Source of the DNA: Acidobacteriaceae bacterium
GTDB lineage: Bacteria > Acidobacteriota > Terriglobia > Terriglobales > Acidobacteriaceae
Reading direction: 5' to 3'
Assembly: GCA_003162255.1 (NCBI GenBank)
Contig: PMMJ01000130.1
Span: 10,466 to 20,428, forward strand
DNA length: 9,963 nt
Each line of letters begins with the position of its first letter. Position 1 is the first letter of the stretch. The notes beneath the pieces were generated by a model. It saw only the letters and a list, made by a program, of their open reading frames with translations. It had not been told where the DNA came from and searched no databases. This document shows positions 1 through 6,647 of the stretch, piece after piece. A program made the position numbers and the translations under genes.

Positions 1-158
1 TTGCGAGTAGCACGGAGGACCCTGCGCTCCGCAACTTGCTTCGTGAAGTCCTGGTGACGCGCGATCAGATCACGGCAGACCTGGCCAAGGGAGATCCCGC
101 CGCGCTTTCAGAAATACAAAGACTCCTATCTAACCTCGAACAGACTGCGAAGCATTGA
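1..158 (+). CDS. C-terminal end of an unrecognised helical protein (5' truncated by window edge)
   Basis: The frame beginning at base 3 is open from the window edge to a TGA at 156-158 and encodes 51 residues, ending ...LSNLEQTAKH. The visible part is rich in Leu, Glu, Asp, Arg and Ala with no Gly/Pro-rich stretch except KGDPAA, so it is probably two amphipathic helices joined by a turn. No motif identifies a family. It reads in the same direction as the GH8 gene, with about 166 bases between them, so the two could be co-transcribed. I cannot tell whether it is an enzyme subunit, a chaperone or a regulator. Confidence that it is coding rests on the clean open frame and plausible residue composition. 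Confidence 0.55.
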   Translation, partial: ASSTEDPALRNLLREVLVTRDQITADLAKGDPAALSEIQRLLSNLEQTAKH

Positions 159-241
159 CGGACTGGCTCAAGAAACCGGCGAGACACTCCGGACGGGTAT
201 AAGCGGGAAAGCGTTGATCATCTCCATCCTGAGTGGCCTGC

Positions 242-270
242 CACGCTTCGTGTGCGTCACGCTTCGTGTG
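242..270. repeat. Two tandem copies of CACGCTTCGTGTG, 16-base period
   Basis: CACGCTTCGTGTG occurs at 242-254 and again at 258-270. Each copy contains CACG-CTT-CGTG, which can fold as a 4-bp hairpin with a 3-base loop. The repeat lies in the gap between the upstream partial gene and the GH8 gene, 55 bases before the GH8 start. It could be a double operator or simply a local duplication. The rest of the gap (159-324) shows no convincing sigma-70 promoter pair, although a TATAAG lies at 198-203 without a good -35 box. Confidence 0.5.
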
Positions 271-324
271 TCACGGTTCTGCTTGCGTCCGCGGATTTGT
301 TAATCTGGTGGCTTACGAAAAAGG

Positions 325-1656
325 ATGCGGACACAATCCATGAGGTCCCTATTAGCAAGATCTGCACGGTTCTTGGGCAGGGTTTTATTCCCCTTGCTCG
401 TCACAATACTTATTGCGCGCCAGACTTTGCCTTCCAATTCGCCCCCTGGAAAAAGAATCTTGCGTGGCGGTTCGGGGGCGTTCGAAACGGGGAAATACCG
501 CAACCTATTTGCCGAAGCCGGGCATCCCCAACAAGAGATTTCCGCCAAGATTAGTGCAGCCTTCCGGCAGTTGTTTCATGGAAATCCGGAGACGGAATCC
601 GTTTTTTTCTGGGCTGGGAAGAACGCCAACGGCCCGCTCGCGTACCTGACCGACTGGAACAACCATGACGTCCGCACCGAGGGCGTGTCGTATGGAATGA
701 TGATCGCCGTCCAACTCGACAAAAAAGTTGAATTCGATGCCTTATGGAATTGGGCGAAGACTTATATGTACATCAGCGATCCTAACCATCCGTCTTACGG
801 ATATTTCTCCTGGTCGTGCAAGACGGATGGCAGCCCGAATGAAGAAACTGCGGCGCCGGACGGAGAAGAGTACTTCGTGATGGCGTTGTATTTTGCGGCA
901 GGCCGCTGGGGAAATAGCACTGGAATTTATAACTACAAGGCGCAGGCGGACGAGTTGCTCACGACCATGCGACATCGCGCCGTGAAGACGGGGCCGACAA
1001 AATTTGGGCCGCGAACGGTGGGCAGCGAAGTCAATGAAGAAGCGAAAATGATCCGATTTGTTCCGGTGATCGGGCCTGCTGATTTCACCGATCCGTCGTA
1101 TCACCTGCCCGCATTCTATGAGTTATGGGCGCGCTGGGGACCGCCCGCGGACCGCGCGTTTTGGGAGCAAGCGGCAGGCACAAGCCGCGATTTTTTTGTG
1201 AAGACGACGAATCCGGCGACTGGGCTTGCTCCAGTTTATGCGAACTTCGATGGCACAGCGCACGCGAACCAGTTCCCGCAGTCCGCCGACTTTGGCTTCG
1301 ATTCCTGGCGGACTGCGAGTAACTGGTCCGTAGATTGGTCATGGTGGCAAAAGGCTCCTCAAGAGCGGGAACTGAGCGATCGCCTGCAAGCGTTTTTTCT
1401 TTCCCCGGGATTACAGAAGTACGGAAATGTATACACGCTGGACGGAAAGATGGTGCAGGATAATCACTCGATCGGTTTGGTTGCGACGAATGCGGTGGCG
1501 AGCCTTGCGGCCACGGATCCAAGAGCGAAGGAGTTTGTCAAAGCTCTTTGGGATGCTCCCGTGCCCTCAGGCCAATACCGCTATTACGACGGCATGTTGT
1601 ACCTGATGGGCCTTTTGCACTGCAGTGGCGAATTCCGCGTCTGGACGCCTCGCTAG
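325..1656 (+). CDS. GH8 glycoside hydrolase, Rex-like (reducing-end xylose-releasing exo-oligoxylanase type), exported
   Basis: This 443-residue protein follows the layout of the GH8 Rex enzymes (EC 3.2.1.156), which remove xylose from the reducing end of xylo-oligosaccharides. Aligned from memory to Bacillus halodurans Rex, the general acid is Glu119 in TEGVSYGMM (Glu70 there), Asp179 in APDGEEYF matches Asp128, and Asp326 in FGFDSWR matches the base Asp263. His381 in NHSIGLVATNA sits where Rex has the specificity histidine. Other shared blocks are DPSYHLPAFYELW (256-268), GLAPVYANFDGT (300-311) and RYYDGMLYL (419-427). Residues 1-40 are an addition: Arg-rich start, then a hydrophobic run (LFPLLVTILIA, 21-31), which reads as a signal peptide or anchor. 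The start is uncertain: ATG 325 has AAAAAGG directly against it, and ATG 340 is also possible and would give a tidier signal peptide. Cleavage of cellulose or another beta-1,4-glucan (BcsZ-like role) is less likely but not excluded. Confidence 0.9.
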   Translation: MRTQSMRSLLARSARFLGRVLFPLLVTILIARQTLPSNSPPGKRILRGGSGAFETGKYRNLFAEAGHPQQEISAKISAAFRQLFHGNPETESVFFWAGKNANGPLAYLTDWNNHDVRTEGVSYGMMIAVQLDKKVEFDALWNWAKTYMYISDPNHPSYGYFSWSCKTDGSPNEETAAPDGEEYFVMALYFAAGRWGNSTGIYNYKAQADELLTTMRHRAVKTGPTKFGPRTVGSEVNEEAKMIRFVPVIGPADFTDPSYHLPAFYELWARWGPPADRAFWEQAAGTSRDFFVKTTNPATGLAPVYANFDGTAHANQFPQSADFGFDSWRTASNWSVDWSWWQKAPQERELSDRLQAFFLSPGLQKYGNVYTLDGKMVQDNHSIGLVATNAVASLAATDPRAKEFVKALWDAPVPSGQYRYYDGMLYLMGLLHCSGEFRVWTPR

Positions 1657-2993
1657 GCGACAGCGCGGCGGACCTGCTGGTCTCCAGAGGGCACTTGCAC
1701 CGGAAGATAGGGCAGTCGTGCCGAGGAGGCCCATCGCGAGCGTACCGGGCCCATTAATACGCTGGAAATATCGTTTTGGGCTCTCCTCGTGGAGAGGAAC
1801 TTTCTCGACGTCCGCACAAGCCAGTCCTTTCCATAGCAGGAGTGGAAGCCCTGTTCGAGCAGAGACTCCAGCACGCCGGGCGCGCAATGTGGGTGGTTCC
1901 AGACGAGATGCTTGGTGTCGAACTTAGACCAGTCTTTTTCAAAAATACCGTAACCGGAATCGAGTTCCTGCCACATTTCCGTCTGCGGATGCGGCGTGAC
2001 GATGGTGATTTGCGTGACATCGAGCTTTAAAGAAGCCAATGTTCTCAGATCTTCAGAGATCGATCCCGGCGTCTCCGGCGGCAGGCCGATGATGTAATAG
2101 CCTTGGGCGTAGAGGCCGGCGCGGTTGAGCCGCTCGGCGAGTTCGAACGCCGCCTCTGCTCTCTCGTTCTTATGCATCTGCTTGAGGATGTCCTGGTGAA
2201 AACTCTCGATGCCGAATAGCGCGCCTTCCATACCGCAGCGCTGCCAGTCATTGAAGTTCCGAAGGAGCAAGTCCACACGCGACTGCACCAGCCAGCGGAC
2301 TCGGTGGCGCGCCAAGAGTTCAATGACAGCCTCGGCATGCGAGGGAAGGTTGCCGAAGTTCTCGTCGAGCAGCAGGACAAAATGGATGCCGTGCTGGACA
2401 TAAAAACGCAGCACTCGATCCAAAGACGCAAGAGAGATTTCCTTTGGTTTCGGCGCAAACGCAGTGGTCTGGCAGAAGGTACAGCGAAAACTGCATCCGC
2501 GCGAGGAAAACAAAACACCGAGCGGGAACGACCACCCTCCGGGCAGGCGGAAACGGGTGATGAGCGGTGGATGTTGGATTTCGTCGACACGCGTCCCCAG
2601 CTTCTGTCCCAAGGCGTCTTCACTGTAGCCGGTGAACACATGATCGAAGTGCGATTGGATGGAAGGAGTCAGAGCGCCATAATTCCCCGCCCACAGTTCG
2701 CGGATGCCGGCCTGCCGCGCTTCGGCGGCCATGGCTAGGATGTCGTTGGTCTCTTCGAGGTAAAAGGAGAAACCCACGGCGTCCCAGCCCCTCTTGAGCT
2801 GAGCGGAAAACTCGGCGCGCGTCGGATATTCCAGGATGTTCAGGTCCGGAAGATTCTGCCGCAGGAAGCGCAGGCCGAACGAGATCGTCCGCGGCATACC
2901 GAAACGCCAGCGAAAATTCCTCGGCGCATTTTCGCGAAGATAATCGTAAAGGCCGGAGTCGCGGCAACGCGTCGTCAGCAAAATTCGAGGCAA
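1653..2993 (-). CDS. Radical SAM protein with B12-binding-like N-terminal domain
   Basis: The protein (446 residues from the TTG chosen here) carries the radical SAM cluster motif CSFRCTFC (CX3CX2C, Cys167, 171, 174), preceded by LFSSRG. It therefore binds a 4Fe-4S cluster and S-adenosylmethionine. Further core elements are LLLDENFG (strand 2-3 region), GALFGIESF (glycine-rich SAM contact) and QGYYIIGLPPET (late barrel strand). The first ~140 residues, with AVGFSFYLEETN, IRELWAGNYGALTP and DHVFTGYSED, look like the Rossmann-type domain found in B12-dependent members, but no DxHxxG motif is visible, so cobalamin binding is doubtful. The substrate is unknown. An upstream GTG at 3014 stays in frame, but its first codons contain GGGGAGG (3005-2999), which sits 5 bases before TTG 2993 as a Shine-Dalgarno sequence, so TTG is preferred. 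The 3' end overlaps the GH8 stop by 4 bases. Confidence 0.85.
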   Translation of the reverse strand: MPRILLTTRCRDSGLYDYLRENAPRNFRWRFGMPRTISFGLRFLRQNLPDLNILEYPTRAEFSAQLKRGWDAVGFSFYLEETNDILAMAAEARQAGIRELWAGNYGALTPSIQSHFDHVFTGYSEDALGQKLGTRVDEIQHPPLITRFRLPGGWSFPLGVLFSSRGCSFRCTFCQTTAFAPKPKEISLASLDRVLRFYVQHGIHFVLLLDENFGNLPSHAEAVIELLARHRVRWLVQSRVDLLLRNFNDWQRCGMEGALFGIESFHQDILKQMHKNERAEAAFELAERLNRAGLYAQGYYIIGLPPETPGSISEDLRTLASLKLDVTQITIVTPHPQTEMWQELDSGYGIFEKDWSKFDTKHLVWNHPHCAPGVLESLLEQGFHSCYGKDWLVRTSRKFLSTRRAQNDISSVLMGPVRSRWASSARLPYLPVQVPSGDQQVRRAVA

Positions 2994-2998
2994 TTTCT

Positions 2999-3005
2999 CC
3001 TCCCC
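2999..3005 (-). promoter_or_regulatory. Strong Shine-Dalgarno GGGGAGG that decides a TTG start
   Basis: On the minus strand GGGGAGG is followed by AGAAA and then TTG (2993-2991), an ideal 5-base spacing. The longer frame from GTG 3014 would translate this element into Arg-Gly-Glu-Glu, which is typical of an over-extended start call. Confidence 0.6.
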
Positions 3006-3084
3006 TCTGCACACCCCACAGAAGCGGACTTGGGCCCGGCCAAAACTCTAGCACATCCCCAGCCCCAAGTGCGAGAAGAGAGCC

Positions 3085-3294
3085 ATGGGCTTGGCGCGAC
3101 AAAGCTCATTTGGCGGGCTTCGTCAACCTGCCGGGGCTGCTTCCCTTGGCACTCTGGCGGAAATTAACGCTGGCGTCAACCCCGGTGACCAGAAATTCAT
3201 CCGGACCCCACTCGTGATTCTGATCCTGTTTGTGGGTGGGCTTGGATTCATGGCGCGCGCACTCCGGCCGTATCTCGGGCAGAACACTGAGTGA
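3085..3294 (+). CDS. Possible small single-span membrane protein (doubtful)
   Basis: An open frame of 69 codons contains one convincing hydrophobic stretch, TPLVILILFVGGLGFMA (about residues 41-57), followed by a positively charged ARALRPYLGQNTE tail. This would fit a small inner-membrane protein with a cytoplasmic C-terminus, or one with the opposite topology. The first 40 residues look less protein-like, and only a weak GAGAAGAGAG purine run precedes the ATG, so the true start may be further in. It lies in a stretch otherwise lacking genes on this strand. I recognise no family. It may equally be chance. Confidence 0.3.
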   Translation: MGLARQSSFGGLRQPAGAASLGTLAEINAGVNPGDQKFIRTPLVILILFVGGLGFMARALRPYLGQNTE

Positions 3295-3320
3295 CCCTGG
3301 CTGCCCACCGGCGAATAGAG

Positions 3321-3391
3321 GCTGCGCCGTATCTGGGCTGCGCTTCGATCGAAGCTGCGCGTTGCTAACGCGTACCCATTGCATACAATGG
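3321..3391. promoter_or_regulatory. Cluster of direct repeats and three palindromes upstream of and across a promoter (candidate operators)
   Basis: GCTGCGC occurs three times, at 3321-3327, 3337-3343 and 3354-3360 (steps of 16 and 17 bases). A perfect 14-base palindrome, GCTTCGATCGAAGC, lies at 3342-3355. CGCGTT-GCT-AACGCG (3358-3372) is an inverted repeat with 6-bp arms that overlaps the proposed -35 box. CCATTG-CATA-CAATGG (3376-3391) is another, and it overlaps the -10 box. Placement over both promoter elements is what one expects of repressor sites. If the mRNA is leaderless these cannot act as RNA hairpins for the downstream gene, so they would act as DNA. No known regulator is recognised. 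Confidence 0.5.
3362..3389 (+). promoter_or_regulatory. Sigma-70-like promoter giving a probable leaderless transcript
   Basis: TTGCTA (3362-3367) and TACAAT (3384-3389) are separated by 16 bases, close to the housekeeping consensus. The expected transcription start, about 7 bases after the -10 box, falls on the A of ATG 3396. No Shine-Dalgarno sequence precedes that ATG, which agrees with leaderless translation. Confidence 0.5.
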
Positions 3392-3395
3392 ATCG

Positions 3396-3923
3396 ATGGA
3401 AACTCCGTTCGATGAATATTCCGAGCGAGTCCAGAAGCATCTCGAGAACGTCTATGGAATCCGCGTTGTGACTCGTGATATCCCCGATCCGCTCACAGGG
3501 GATCTGGACGGTGCGGAAATCGATATTGACTACGCGATCATTCCGGAACAGAGACTGTTTCTGCTGGCGCATCTTTTTGGACACACCGTCCAGTGGAATG
3601 TAAATCCTGCTTTGTTTGAAATTGGGCGGCAGTATCGACCTCCCTTGAATGAGGATTTGATTCCCGCGGTCATCGCCTATGAACGCGAGGCTGCGTGTTA
3701 CGGGCTCGCGGTGCTCCATGAGATCGGCATAATGGATATCGACCAATGGTTTTGTGACTACACTGCCTGTGACCAGGCGTACCTGCTGCATTTTTATCGC
3801 ACGGGTGAAAAGAGGGATTTCCCCAGCTTTTGGACGGGGAATGCTCCGCTGTTACAACCGCATCCGATTCCGCGGTTTACGCCGACACGCCGGGCTTTCC
3901 GCATGGATGGAATTGTGATTTAA
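3396..3923 (+). CDS. Zincin-like protein with altered metal motif (HLFGH), related in layout to ImmA/IrrE-type peptidases
   Basis: The protein has 175 residues and no signal peptide or membrane segment, so it is probably cytoplasmic. Residues 52-66 read QRLFLLAHLFGHTVQ, which has the form of the central helix of zinc metallopeptidases, with His59 and His63 spaced as in HExxH. The catalytic Glu, however, is replaced by Leu60. Downstream, YEREAACYG (95-103) offers Glu98 as the third metal ligand, as in ImmA/IrrE (DUF955-like) proteins. A metal site could therefore survive while classical peptidase chemistry would not. The N-terminus (YGIRVVTRDIPDPLTGDLDGAEIDIDY) resembles the strand region preceding the zinc helix in that family. 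The ATG is chosen because a promoter places transcription start on it. It stands alone on the plus strand and converges on the AAA+ gene, with 44 bases between stops. It may be a binding or sensor protein, or an enzyme with another catalytic residue. Confidence 0.75.
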   Translation: METPFDEYSERVQKHLENVYGIRVVTRDIPDPLTGDLDGAEIDIDYAIIPEQRLFLLAHLFGHTVQWNVNPALFEIGRQYRPPLNEDLIPAVIAYEREAACYGLAVLHEIGIMDIDQWFCDYTACDQAYLLHFYRTGEKRDFPSFWTGNAPLLQPHPIPRFTPTRRAFRMDGIVI

Positions 3924-3967
3924 AGGGATTAGGAAGATCGGCGCTCCACAACCACTCCTTGCCCGTT

Positions 3968-5734
3968 CTAGTCCGACGACTTTCGTGACAACGCGAGTAG
4001 ATCATTGGTCTGACGGATCAAATCAGCGCGGTCCACATCTCGGTATTTCTGAGGTAGCAGGCTCTTGCTGGTGCACTCCAGCACGGCGACCAGATTCTGC
4101 AGATCGATTTCGGTCGGGTAGTATGGCGGGATGAAATCTTCCAGGGCTGCTTTCAGGTCTTCGGTATCGATGACGGACTTGTTTTGCAGGCTGCTCCTCA
4201 TGTGGCTGCGCACCAGGACCGCCTCGATATCGGCTCCCGACAGGCTGCCGGCGCGCGACAGGAAGAACGTTTCCACATCCTCCGGGAAAGGCTTCATGCC
4301 GACCTTGCGCTGCATGGCGCGCAAGAGCGCGAGGCGCTCTTCCTGAGTGTCGGGATAAAACAGCGCGATGTGTTCTTCGGCGCGACCCTGGCGCTTCAGG
4401 TCCACGGGTAACAGATCGGGACGGCAGGTGAGGAGAAACCAGATCACCTTGCCTCTGTACTCGGTATTCCCCATGAACTGCGCGATCTGGGCGAACACAC
4501 GATTGCCAACACCACTATCGCCGGAACTGGAACGGTCTCCGAGTTGAGCGTCGGCTTCGTCCACGATAACCGCGATCGGACTCATAGCCTTGAGGAGGGT
4601 CAGGACCCGCTCCAAATTTCCTTCTGTTACTCCTTGCCACATACTGCGAAAGTTCTTTAGTGTCACTGCCGGAATCCCAACTTCGCCGGCAAAGCAAGTG
4701 GTGATGAAAGTTTTCCCCGTACCCACCGGCCCGCAGATTACATAGCCCATGGGCAGGACATCGGTGTTGCCGGCGTGGATGGCTTTGGCGGCATCCTGCA
4801 GCTTGCTCTTGGCTTGGTCGTTTCCGGCCACAAAGGACAGGTCAAATCGACTCTGCACAAACTCCAGCAGACCGCCGGACTCCGCTTCAATCAAGTCTTT
4901 CTTGCGGTCGGAGAGAAACTTTAGCGTGAGCGGTTGCCGGTTCTGCACCGCATGGGAAATCAGACTCTGCAACTGAACTCGTTTCAAGCCCGCTCCCAGC
5001 TTCGCCAGGGTTTCATCGTTTACTTCGGAGCCGGCGGGCAATTCCTGATTTTTCAATTGCGAGCGGATAAATTCCAACCGATCGGCATAGTCGGGCAGCG
5101 GGATCCCAATCGAAGAAACGCCCGGGTGCTGAACTATGCTCGGGTTCAGCTCGATCTGATTCTCCGAGATGAGACAAATGGTGACGTCCGCATTCAGAAA
5201 AGCGGAATTGCGGGCCCAGCGTTTGAGAATAACCAGGGCATTACGATCATCCGCGGACATGCTGGAAACATCGCCGGCGGGAGCGATGGTCTCGGCGAAA
5301 TCAATCACCAGCCCGATCTTCTTGCCGTCGGCAATGCGCAGCCGGAGATAGTTGTCGAGCAGGTTCAATACCGCGTCCGGATTGCGCGGCAGACCGCCTT
5401 GCGAATAGGTGGTGCCGTGAAAACTGTCGTAGCCTTCAAGCGCGCGGCGGAAGTCGGCTTGACTATCTGCCGATCCGAAGTTTAGCCCGCCACGGTCGTA
5501 ATGCAGAACTACATCGCGCTGGCCGAAAAGCGCGCCGGAAAGAAATTCGTCGAGCGGAACGAAGGTTGTCGAGTCCGGGCTGCGGAGCGGTACCAGATCG
5601 CGGACATTTCCATACAGCACAAAAAGAGCGAACGAACGCGAGTAGTACTTTTCGGAGAGTTCGCGCGCCCACGCGGGAAGTCCGTCGAGATATTTCCCTA
5701 ACGTTGTTGTGGTCGTCGCTATAGTCGAGGGCAT
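3968..5734 (-). CDS. AAA+ ATPase with degenerate N-terminal AAA-like module
   Basis: From ATG 5734 the protein has 588 residues. The C-terminal half is a complete AAA domain: Walker A GPVGTGKT (335-342), Walker B VIVDEAD (Asp392, Glu393), sensor-1 region WFLLTCRPD, candidate arginine fingers Arg448 and Arg451 in DLKRQGR, and sensor-2 GADIE (500-504). The N-terminal half contains FVLYGNVRDLV (about 38-48) and LVIDFAETIAP (142-152), which looks like a Walker B strand, but I see no Walker A. It is probably an inactive AAA-like or substrate-binding module. A hexameric remodelling ATPase is expected; no protease domain is present. An in-frame GTG at 5767 would add 11 residues and overlap the upstream gene by 20 bases; I prefer ATG because the extension looks like read-through. 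It is the last gene of the operon, and no terminator hairpin is visible in 3924-3967. Its partner is likely the coiled-coil membrane protein just upstream. Confidence 0.88.
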   Translation of the reverse strand: MPSTIATTTTTLGKYLDGLPAWARELSEKYYSRSFALFVLYGNVRDLVPLRSPDSTTFVPLDEFLSGALFGQRDVVLHYDRGGLNFGSADSQADFRRALEGYDSFHGTTYSQGGLPRNPDAVLNLLDNYLRLRIADGKKIGLVIDFAETIAPAGDVSSMSADDRNALVILKRWARNSAFLNADVTICLISENQIELNPSIVQHPGVSSIGIPLPDYADRLEFIRSQLKNQELPAGSEVNDETLAKLGAGLKRVQLQSLISHAVQNRQPLTLKFLSDRKKDLIEAESGGLLEFVQSRFDLSFVAGNDQAKSKLQDAAKAIHAGNTDVLPMGYVICGPVGTGKTFITTCFAGEVGIPAVTLKNFRSMWQGVTEGNLERVLTLLKAMSPIAVIVDEADAQLGDRSSSGDSGVGNRVFAQIAQFMGNTEYRGKVIWFLLTCRPDLLPVDLKRQGRAEEHIALFYPDTQEERLALLRAMQRKVGMKPFPEDVETFFLSRAGSLSGADIEAVLVRSHMRSSLQNKSVIDTEDLKAALEDFIPPYYPTEIDLQNLVAVLECTSKSLLPQKYRDVDRADLIRQTNDLLALSRKSSD

Positions 5735-5747
5735 CTTAGGTTCGACA

Positions 5748-6647
5748 TCAGTTCGAAATCCGTACACGGTTGGGGCCCGAGGACGTGGACGAATCGTCGA
5801 TCGACATCAATCCGTCCAAGTCCGGCGACATGTCGCTAAAGATCGCTTCTACCTGCTGCACCGTCTGTTCGGTCTGTTCGACATCGTGCACTAGACTGTC
5901 CAACCGCTCGCTCACCTGCTGCGGATCGCGCATAGTCACCGATTGATCGCGCACCAGCATCAGAACATCCTCTACAGCGGAGCATTGCGCATCGACAACT
6001 TTGCGGTTCTCAGAAATCTTATCGAACTTCTCCAGACGCTTGGTGAGAATCTCAATGCGTTTCTTGTTGATCTCCTGGACTTTCGGCGGGTCGCTGCTCA
6101 GAGCCTTTTGCAGGGAGGCGATCTCGCGCTTGATGCCGTCCTGTTCGGTGCTCTTCACGTATTGCTGCTGCTGGGCCGCAGCCAACAAGAGCCGGGCATA
6201 GCCACTCAGCAGGCCTTGCAGCCGCGCGTCGATTTGCTGCAAAAAGATTTGCGAGGTCGACGAAAACTGCGCGAAGTTGCTTCGGATGGCGCCACACACT
6301 TGCGCGGCATGGACATAACGGCTCTGCATCTCAGCGGGCAAGCTCGCGAGCATCTCGCTCAGTTTCTGTTGGTGCTTCTGCTGTTCCTCGGCGAATTTCC
6401 AGGATCTCACCAGCCGCTGAAAACGCCAGTTTTGTGGAACGATGGCGAGATACATCAGTTCCAGCCCGCCCGCCAGGATAATCGGGAGAAAGCTGCCGCT
6501 CACCAGTGCAAATGCACCCGCACTCACCATGGCGATCCAGTTGTACTGCAGATGGAACGCCTCTCTCACAAAGTTGATTTTGTCTTGCGGCGCCGGAGCA
6601 CCGAGCTGATCGTCTTCTCGCATGCCCTGGAGATCGGCGGGAGCCAT
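5748..6647 (-). CDS. Membrane-hairpin protein with long cytoplasmic coiled coil, unknown family
   Basis: The protein has 299 residues. After a polar N-terminus (1-35) come two closely spaced hydrophobic segments, about 37-51 (WIAMVSAGAFALVSG) and 53-70 (FLPIILAGGLELMYLAIV), which would form a transmembrane hairpin with both ends in the cytoplasm. Residues 75-270 are almost entirely Gln/Glu/Lys/Leu-rich helix, including AAAQQQQ and KKRIEILTKRLEKFDKI, so long coiled coils are likely. The last 30 residues are acidic and serine-rich (MSIDDSSTSS), probably disordered. Its ATG directly follows the TAA of the ABC ATPase gene (TAAATG), so translation is coupled. The layout loosely recalls XpaC-, TelA- or PspA-like envelope-stress proteins, but I see no diagnostic motif and do not assign it. 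It may dock the AAA+ protein to the membrane transporter. Confidence 0.8.
   Translation of the reverse strand: MAPADLQGMREDDQLGAPAPQDKINFVREAFHLQYNWIAMVSAGAFALVSGSFLPIILAGGLELMYLAIVPQNWRFQRLVRSWKFAEEQQKHQQKLSEMLASLPAEMQSRYVHAAQVCGAIRSNFAQFSSTSQIFLQQIDARLQGLLSGYARLLLAAAQQQQYVKSTEQDGIKREIASLQKALSSDPPKVQEINKKRIEILTKRLEKFDKISENRKVVDAQCSAVEDVLMLVRDQSVTMRDPQQVSERLDSLVHDVEQTEQTVQQVEAIFSDMSPDLDGLMSIDDSSTSSGPNRVRISN

Larger units (their letters stand above)
3015..3395. other. Mostly gene-free divergent intergenic region
   Basis: This stretch separates the minus-strand radical SAM gene from the plus-strand zincin-like gene. It holds one doubtful small plus-strand ORF (3085-3294) and, from 3321 on, a cluster of short repeats and palindromes leading into a promoter. 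ACTTGGG (3028-3034) could pair with CCCAAGT (3064-3070), but the 29-base loop and lack of a U tract make a terminator unlikely. I found no convincing promoter for the radical SAM gene here. Confidence 0.5.

Noticed and set aside
155..203. TTGACG (155-160) with TATAAG (198-203) as a promoter for the GH8 gene
   Set aside because: The spacing is about 37 bases, far from the 16-18 needed, and TTGACG overlaps the stop of the upstream gene.
3028..3070. ACTTGGG / CCCAAGT inverted repeat as a terminator for either flanking gene
   Set aside because: The stem is 7 bp with a 29-base loop and has no T run. It lies upstream of the radical SAM gene, not at a gene end.
3123..3791. A 222-codon minus-strand frame over the zincin-like gene
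   Set aside because: The plus-strand frame has a promoter at its start and a coherent metal-site motif; the minus frame has neither.
3924..3967. Bidirectional terminator between the converging zincin-like and AAA+ genes
   Set aside because: I looked for a GC-rich hairpin with a T tract on either strand and saw none. Termination here would have to be Rho-dependent or lie inside coding sequence.
4934..5485. A 183-codon plus-strand frame inside the AAA+ gene
   Set aside because: It is antisense to the AAA+ coding sequence, with no recognisable motif or ribosome site. GC-rich codon bias makes such shadows common.
5735..5767. GTG 5767 as the AAA+ start
   Set aside because: It would overlap the upstream gene by 20 bases with no ribosome site. 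ATG 5734 gives a tidier junction, though the evidence is not decisive.
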